Of a stretch of 64,000 nucleotides of DNA, positions 60,150 through 64,000 are shown piece by piece (within the stretch, counting starts at the first letter, position 1; the number at the start of each line of letters is the position of its first letter). A program made the position numbers and the translations under genes. Under the pieces are notes generated by a model. The model worked only from the letters and a program-made list of their open reading frames with translations, made no database searches and was not told the origin of the DNA. Source of the stretch: Mycobacterium sp. SMC-4 (GTDB taxonomy: Bacteria; Actinomycetota; Actinomycetes; Mycobacteriales; Mycobacteriaceae); NCBI RefSeq assembly GCF_025263265.1, contig NZ_CP079869.1, positions 2,604,001-2,668,000 on the forward strand, given 5' to 3'.

Positions 60150-60583
60150 TCCGCAACCTTCCAGGCATAGACGATGCGTTCCACGCCGTCGTCGTCGACG
60201 AAGAGCGGCATGGTGGACAGTTCCATCTCCATTCCGACCTTCAGGTCGGCGGCCAGCGTGCCCTCGACAACCTTGCCGAGCACGATGATTCCCTCGTCGG
60301 CCAGCTCGACGGCGGCCACCGCGAACGGCTCGAACGGATCCGGTGAGGGGTAGGGAGGTGGTGGGGCATAACGGTTCTCGGTGTAGCTCCACAACCGTCC
60401 CCGCCGAGACAGCGGAACCTGGGCGAGCTCGTCGCTGTCACAGATGGGGTTGGGGCAGTTGTTGGCCCGCGGCGGGAACACGTAGGTGCCGCACTTCAGG
60501 CACTTGCCGCCGATCAGGTACGGGTTGCCGGCGCCGTCTGTGGCGAACCACCCGTCGACCGCGGGCTTGATCGTGATTGACAC
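60146..60583 (-). CDS. DUF35 OB-fold zinc-ribbon protein, thiolase partner
   Basis: 145 residues from GTG 60583. An N-terminal helix leads to a rubredoxin-like zinc ribbon with CLKCG and CPNPICDSD (four cysteines in the pattern C-x2-C-x11-C-x4-C), then an OB fold (GRLWSYTENR, PFAVAAVELADEGIIVLGKVVEG, VGMEMELS). DUF35 proteins bind acyl-CoA and pair with thiolases or aldolases encoded next to them, as here. Confidence 0.92.
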   Translation of the reverse strand: MSITIKPAVDGWFATDGAGNPYLIGGKCLKCGTYVFPPRANNCPNPICDSDELAQVPLSRRGRLWSYTENRYAPPPPYPSPDPFEPFAVAAVELADEGIIVLGKVVEGTLAADLKVGMEMELSTMPLFVDDDGVERIVYAWKVAE

Positions 60584-60590
60584 GCGGATC

Positions 60591-60596
60591 AGCGTA
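60591..60596 (-). promoter_or_regulatory. -10 element of the DUF35-thiolase pair (leaderless)
   Basis: TACGCT on the minus strand, 7 bases before GTG 60583. Confidence 0.45.
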
Positions 60597-60683
60597 CCCA
60601 GCGCCGCGGCGACGACTACAACGTGTTCCAGTTCGGTAGCAGCCGGTTGTTGCGCGGCAGCGCCGGCTGTCTCACCGGATGCC

Positions 60684-60689
60684 TAGAGT
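60684..60689 (+). promoter_or_regulatory. -10 element of polA (leaderless)
   Basis: TAGAGT, 7 bases before GTG 60697. An in-frame ATG at 60679 lies upstream of the hexamer and is therefore unlikely as start. Confidence 0.5.
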
Positions 60690-60696
60690 GATCTCC

Positions 60697-63426
60697 GTGA
60701 GCCCCGCCAAGACTGCATCGGAGACCCAGGCCGCCGTCCCCACCGAAGGCCAGAAACCCATCTTGATGCTGCTGGACGGCAACTCGCTGGCGTTCCGCGC
60801 GTTCTATGCCTTGCCCGCCGAGAACTTCAAGACCCAGGGTGGGCTGACCACCAACGCGGTCTACGGATTCACCGCGATGCTGATCAACCTGCTGCGTGAT
60901 GAACAGCCGACGCACATCGCCGCCGCCTTCGACGTGTCCAGGCAGACGTTCCGCCTGGAGAAGTACCCGGAATACAAGGCGGGTCGGTCGGCCACGCCCG
61001 ACGAGTTCCGCGGTCAGATCGACATCACCAAGGAGGTGCTGGGCGCGCTGGGGATCACGGTGCTCGCCGAACCCGGTTTCGAGGCCGACGACGTGATCGC
61101 GACGTTGGCCACCCAGGCCCAGCAGGAGGGCTACCGGGTCCTGGTGGTCACCGGCGATCGCGATTCCCTGCAGCTGGTCAGTGCCGACGTCACGGTGCTC
61201 TACCCGCGCAAAGGGGTCAGCGAGCTGACCCGGTTCACCCCTGACGCGGTGCTGGAGAAGTACGGATTGACCCCGGCGCAGTACCCCGACTTCGCCGCGC
61301 TGCGGGGCGACCCCAGCGACAACCTGCCGGGCATCCCCGGGGTGGGGGAGAAGACCGCGACCAAGTGGATTGCCGAGTACGGCTCGCTGCAAGCGCTGGT
61401 CGACAACGTCGACAAGGTCAAGGGCAAGGTCGGCGACGCGCTGCGCGCCAATCTGTCCAGCGTCGTCCTCAACCGGGAATTGACCGATCTGGTCAAAGAC
61501 GTGCCGCTGGCGCAGACGCCGGACACCCTGCGCATGCAGCCCTGGAACCGCGACCAGATCCACCGCCTCTTCGACGATCTCGAGTTCCGGGTTCTGCGGG
61601 ACCGCTTGTTCGACACGTTGGCCTCGGCAGATCCCGAGGTGGACGAGGGGTTCGAGGTCCGAGGTGAAGCGCTGCAGGCCGGCGCGCTGGCCGCCTGGCT
61701 GGCCGAGCACAGCCACGGACAGCGATTCGGCCTCGCGGTGGTCGGCAACCATCTGGCCTTCGACAGCGATGCCACCGCGTTGGCGATCGTCGCGGCCGAC
61801 GGCGACGGCCGATACATCGACACCGCGCTGTTGACGGCCGAGGACGAAGCCGCGCTGGCGTCGTGGCTGGCCGACCCGGGTGTTCCCAAAGCGCTGCACG
61901 AAGCCAAGTTGGCCATGCACGACCTGCAGGGGCGGGGCTGGACACTGGCCGGCGTCACCTCCGACACCGCGCTGGCCGCCTACATCGTGCGTCCGGGACA
62001 GCGCAGCTTCACCCTCGACGATTTGTCGCTGCGCTACCTCAAACGTGAGCTGCGAGCCGATAACGCTGAACAGCAACAGCTTTCGCTGCTCGACGATACC
62101 GACGGCGTGGACAATCAGGCGGTGCAGACGTTGTTGCTGAGAGCCAACGCGGTGATGGACCTCGCCGGCGCGCTCGACGAGGAGCTCGCCCGCATCGACT
62201 CCTCCGGTCTGTTGGAGAGCATGGAGTTGCCGGTTCAGCGGGTGCTCGCCGAGTTGGAGACCGCGGGAATCGCGGTGGACCTGCCCACCCTTTCGCAACT
62301 GCAGAGCGAGTTCGCCGAGCAGATCCGCGATGCCGCCGAGGCGGCCTATGCGGTGATCGGCAAGCAGATCAATCTGGGTTCACCCAAGCAACTGCAGGTG
62401 GTGCTGTTCGACGAGCTGCAGATGCCCAAGACCAAGCGCACCAAGACCGGGTACACCACCGACGCAGATGCGTTGCAGGGCCTCTTCGAAAAGACCGGCC
62501 ACCCTTTCCTGCAGCATCTGCTGACCCACCGCGACGCCACCCGGCTCAAAGTCACCGTCGACGGGCTGCTCGCGTCGACAGCCGGCGACGGTCGGATTCA
62601 CACCACGTTCAACCAGACCATCGCAGCGACCGGGCGGCTGTCCTCGACGGAGCCCAATCTGCAGAACATTCCGATCCGTACCGAGGCCGGCCGGCGTATC
62701 CGCGACGCCTTCGTCGTCGGTGCTGGCTACGCGGAGTTGATGACCGCTGACTACAGCCAGATCGAGATGCGGATCATGGCGCATCTCTCGCAGGACGAAG
62801 GCCTCATCGAGGCGTTCAACACCGGCGAGGACCTGCATTCGTTCGTCGCCTCGCGGGCGTTCTCGGTACCCATCGACGAGGTCACCGCCGAGCTGCGGCG
62901 CCGGGTCAAAGCGATGTCCTACGGCCTGGCCTACGGCCTGAGCGCGTACGGGCTGGCTCAGCAGCTCAAGATCTCCACCGAGGATGCCAAAGTGCAGATG
63001 GAGCAGTACTTCGCCCGATTCGGTGGGGTGCGCGACTACCTGCATGCGGTGGTGGATCAGGCCCGCAAGGACGGCTACACCTCGACGGTGTTCGGCCGCC
63101 GGCGCTACCTTCCCGAACTCGACAGCAGTAATCGCAACGTGCGCGAGGCCGCTGAGCGGGCGGCGCTCAACGCGCCGATTCAGGGTAGTGCGGCGGACAT
63201 CATCAAGGTTGCGATGATCAACGTCGACCGGGCGATCAAGGACGCCGGCCTGAAGTCCCGAATGTTGCTGCAGGTGCACGATGAACTGCTCTTCGAGGTC
63301 GCCGAAGGCGAGCGGGACACCCTCGACGCGTTGGTCCGCGACAGGATGGGCAGCGCCTATTCCCTCGCGGTGCCGCTGGAGGTCAGCGTCGGTTACGGGC
63401 GCAGCTGGGACGCCGCGGCGCACTGA
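60697..63426 (+). CDS. polA: DNA polymerase I
   Basis: 909 residues from GTG 60697 (MSPAKT start as in other mycobacteria). Repair and Okazaki-fragment polymerase. Residues 25-310: 5'-3' exonuclease (LDGNSLAFRAFYALP, AFDVSRQTFR, GFEADDVIATLA, VTGDRDSLQLV, NLPGIPGVGEKTA). Middle 330-510: a 3'-5' exonuclease-like domain, usually inactive in mycobacteria. Residues about 530-909: family A polymerase with TADYSQIEMRIMAHLS (motif A), KAMSYGLAYGLSAYGL (O helix region) and QVHDELLFEV (motif C). Confidence 0.97.
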   Translation: MSPAKTASETQAAVPTEGQKPILMLLDGNSLAFRAFYALPAENFKTQGGLTTNAVYGFTAMLINLLRDEQPTHIAAAFDVSRQTFRLEKYPEYKAGRSATPDEFRGQIDITKEVLGALGITVLAEPGFEADDVIATLATQAQQEGYRVLVVTGDRDSLQLVSADVTVLYPRKGVSELTRFTPDAVLEKYGLTPAQYPDFAALRGDPSDNLPGIPGVGEKTATKWIAEYGSLQALVDNVDKVKGKVGDALRANLSSVVLNRELTDLVKDVPLAQTPDTLRMQPWNRDQIHRLFDDLEFRVLRDRLFDTLASADPEVDEGFEVRGEALQAGALAAWLAEHSHGQRFGLAVVGNHLAFDSDATALAIVAADGDGRYIDTALLTAEDEAALASWLADPGVPKALHEAKLAMHDLQGRGWTLAGVTSDTALAAYIVRPGQRSFTLDDLSLRYLKRELRADNAEQQQLSLLDDTDGVDNQAVQTLLLRANAVMDLAGALDEELARIDSSGLLESMELPVQRVLAELETAGIAVDLPTLSQLQSEFAEQIRDAAEAAYAVIGKQINLGSPKQLQVVLFDELQMPKTKRTKTGYTTDADALQGLFEKTGHPFLQHLLTHRDATRLKVTVDGLLASTAGDGRIHTTFNQTIAATGRLSSTEPNLQNIPIRTEAGRRIRDAFVVGAGYAELMTADYSQIEMRIMAHLSQDEGLIEAFNTGEDLHSFVASRAFSVPIDEVTAELRRRVKAMSYGLAYGLSAYGLAQQLKISTEDAKVQMEQYFARFGGVRDYLHAVVDQARKDGYTSTVFGRRRYLPELDSSNRNVREAAERAALNAPIQGSAADIIKVAMINVDRAIKDAGLKSRMLLQVHDELLFEVAEGERDTLDALVRDRMGSAYSLAVPLEVSVGYGRSWDAAAH

Positions 63427-63451
63427 AGCGGAGTCGGCCGGACCAAGACGG

Positions 63452-64000
63452 TCAGGGCACCCGGAAGCCTGCCATCCGGTGCAGCGCGGGCGACGATGCC
63501 CGGACCGCGTAGACGGCGTAGGTCTCCTCGGTCAGCAGCGCATTGACCCGCGCATCGCCGAATCCGCGGTCGATGCGATCACGCACGAACGCCAACTCGA
63601 CCACCTGATGGGCGAACTTGCGTACCGATTTTCCGGCCTGCCGGCCGCCGAACCGCCTCGCCTCGGCGATGGCGTGTTTGCGGGTAGGGATGGAGTGCAG
63701 CCAGGTCGCCTCGTTGGGGGTGACCACACCCGCCGCCACCATGCCCGGCAGCTTCGCCGAGACAATCCGTTGCTCCCGACGGCGGTTGTAGATGGCGAGG
63801 GTGACTGCCAGCGCGAAGATCGGCATCATCCAGAACACGTACACCCCGAAGTAGGCCTCGACACCCAAAAACGAGGACCCGTTCCACATGGCATGCAGCA
63901 GGACCGCGCCGGCGTAGCCCGACAGCAGGCAGCCGAGCTGGGCCCATCTGTTGCGCTTGTGCAGTGCGTACCAGACACCCAGGGCGAACAACGTGGTGAA
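63452..64000 (-). CDS. PrsW-family intramembrane protease, C-terminal part (partial)
   Basis: The frame is open to the window edge; the start lies beyond 64000. The visible 183 residues hold at least three membrane helices. GAVLLHAMWNGSSF matches the last HxxWN-type active-site motif of PrsW metalloproteases, and WMMPIFALAVTLAIYNRRREQRIV is the final helix. The C-terminal 115 residues are a soluble tail (VTPNEATWLHSIPTRKHAIAEARRFGG). The N-terminal EE motif cannot be checked. Convergent with polA, 25 bases apart. Confidence 0.82.
   Translation of the reverse strand, partial: FTTLFALGVWYALHKRNRWAQLGCLLSGYAGAVLLHAMWNGSSFLGVEAYFGVYVFWMMPIFALAVTLAIYNRRREQRIVSAKLPGMVAAGVVTPNEATWLHSIPTRKHAIAEARRFGGRQAGKSVRKFAHQVVELAFVRDRIDRGFGDARVNALLTEETYAVYAVRASSPALHRMAGFRVP

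Noticed and set aside
60616..62298. 560-codon minus-strand frame opposite polA
   Set aside because: Antisense shadow of the exonuclease region of polA, with no family motif.

Overview
The window is high-GC chromosomal DNA from a mycobacterium, most likely a fast-growing (Mycolicibacterium-type) species. From memory, the core gene order follows the Mycobacterium tuberculosis stretch Rv1596 to Rv1629: nadC, hisDCBHA-impA-hisFI, bcp, trpE-(membrane protein)-trpCBA-lgt, two small membrane proteins, pyk, tesB, cydC/D/B/A, an HdeD-like gene, cya, a tRNA-Leu(CAA), pdtaR, a thiolase/DUF35 pair and polA. Many genes start with GTG a few bases after a -10 hexamer, which fits the leaderless transcription common in mycobacteria.

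Layout. 1-1349: end of nadC, a hypothetical exported protein and a deazaflavin-type oxidoreductase. 1395-7818: a tightly overlapped histidine operon with an inositol-monophosphatase-like gene inside it. 7826-15572: bcp diverging from a trp operon that ends in lgt, whose product carries a very long acidic tail with 64-residue tandem repeats. 15569-20710: an island between lgt and the TM2 gene that I do not remember from M. tuberculosis. It holds a large AAA-LuxR (LAL) regulator and four small mostly secreted proteins. 20904-27828: two small membrane proteins, then glutamate synthase gltBD. 27856-31784: pyk, an intact IS481-family element inserted exactly at the pyk stop codon, tesB and a DUF4190 protein. 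31781-38057: cytochrome bd oxidase (cydABDC) and an HdeD-like protein.

38250-42661: a glutamate-type ABC transporter run together with a two-component system. 42705-46286: a DUF2339 membrane protein, a Dps2-type ferritin and a membrane adenylate cyclase. 46346-50722: two TetR-controlled accessory blocks (VOC protein; amidase plus methyltransferase). 50989-51768: tRNA-Leu(CAA) and the antiterminator regulator pdtaR. 51897-58904: a branched-chain amino acid type ABC system with two binding lipoproteins and an unusual LivH fusion. 58941-64000: thiolase/lipid-transfer protein, DUF35 partner, polA and the C-terminal part of a PrsW-like protease.

How the genes work together. HisA here should be the bifunctional PriA, serving both the his and trp pathways, since no trpF is visible. 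hisD and trpE share an identical 11-base promoter core. GltBD, the glutamate transporter and a possible GlnR-like site point to nitrogen and glutamate handling.

The most novel signal is a regulon candidate around the LAL regulator. Four promoters within 5 kb carry the same box (TAGGG-N5-CCC), each centred about 43 bases upstream of the predicted transcript start. These promoters drive a small YLVEWY-type protein, a DUF732 protein, a CAP-like secreted protein and a DUF3558 lipoprotein.
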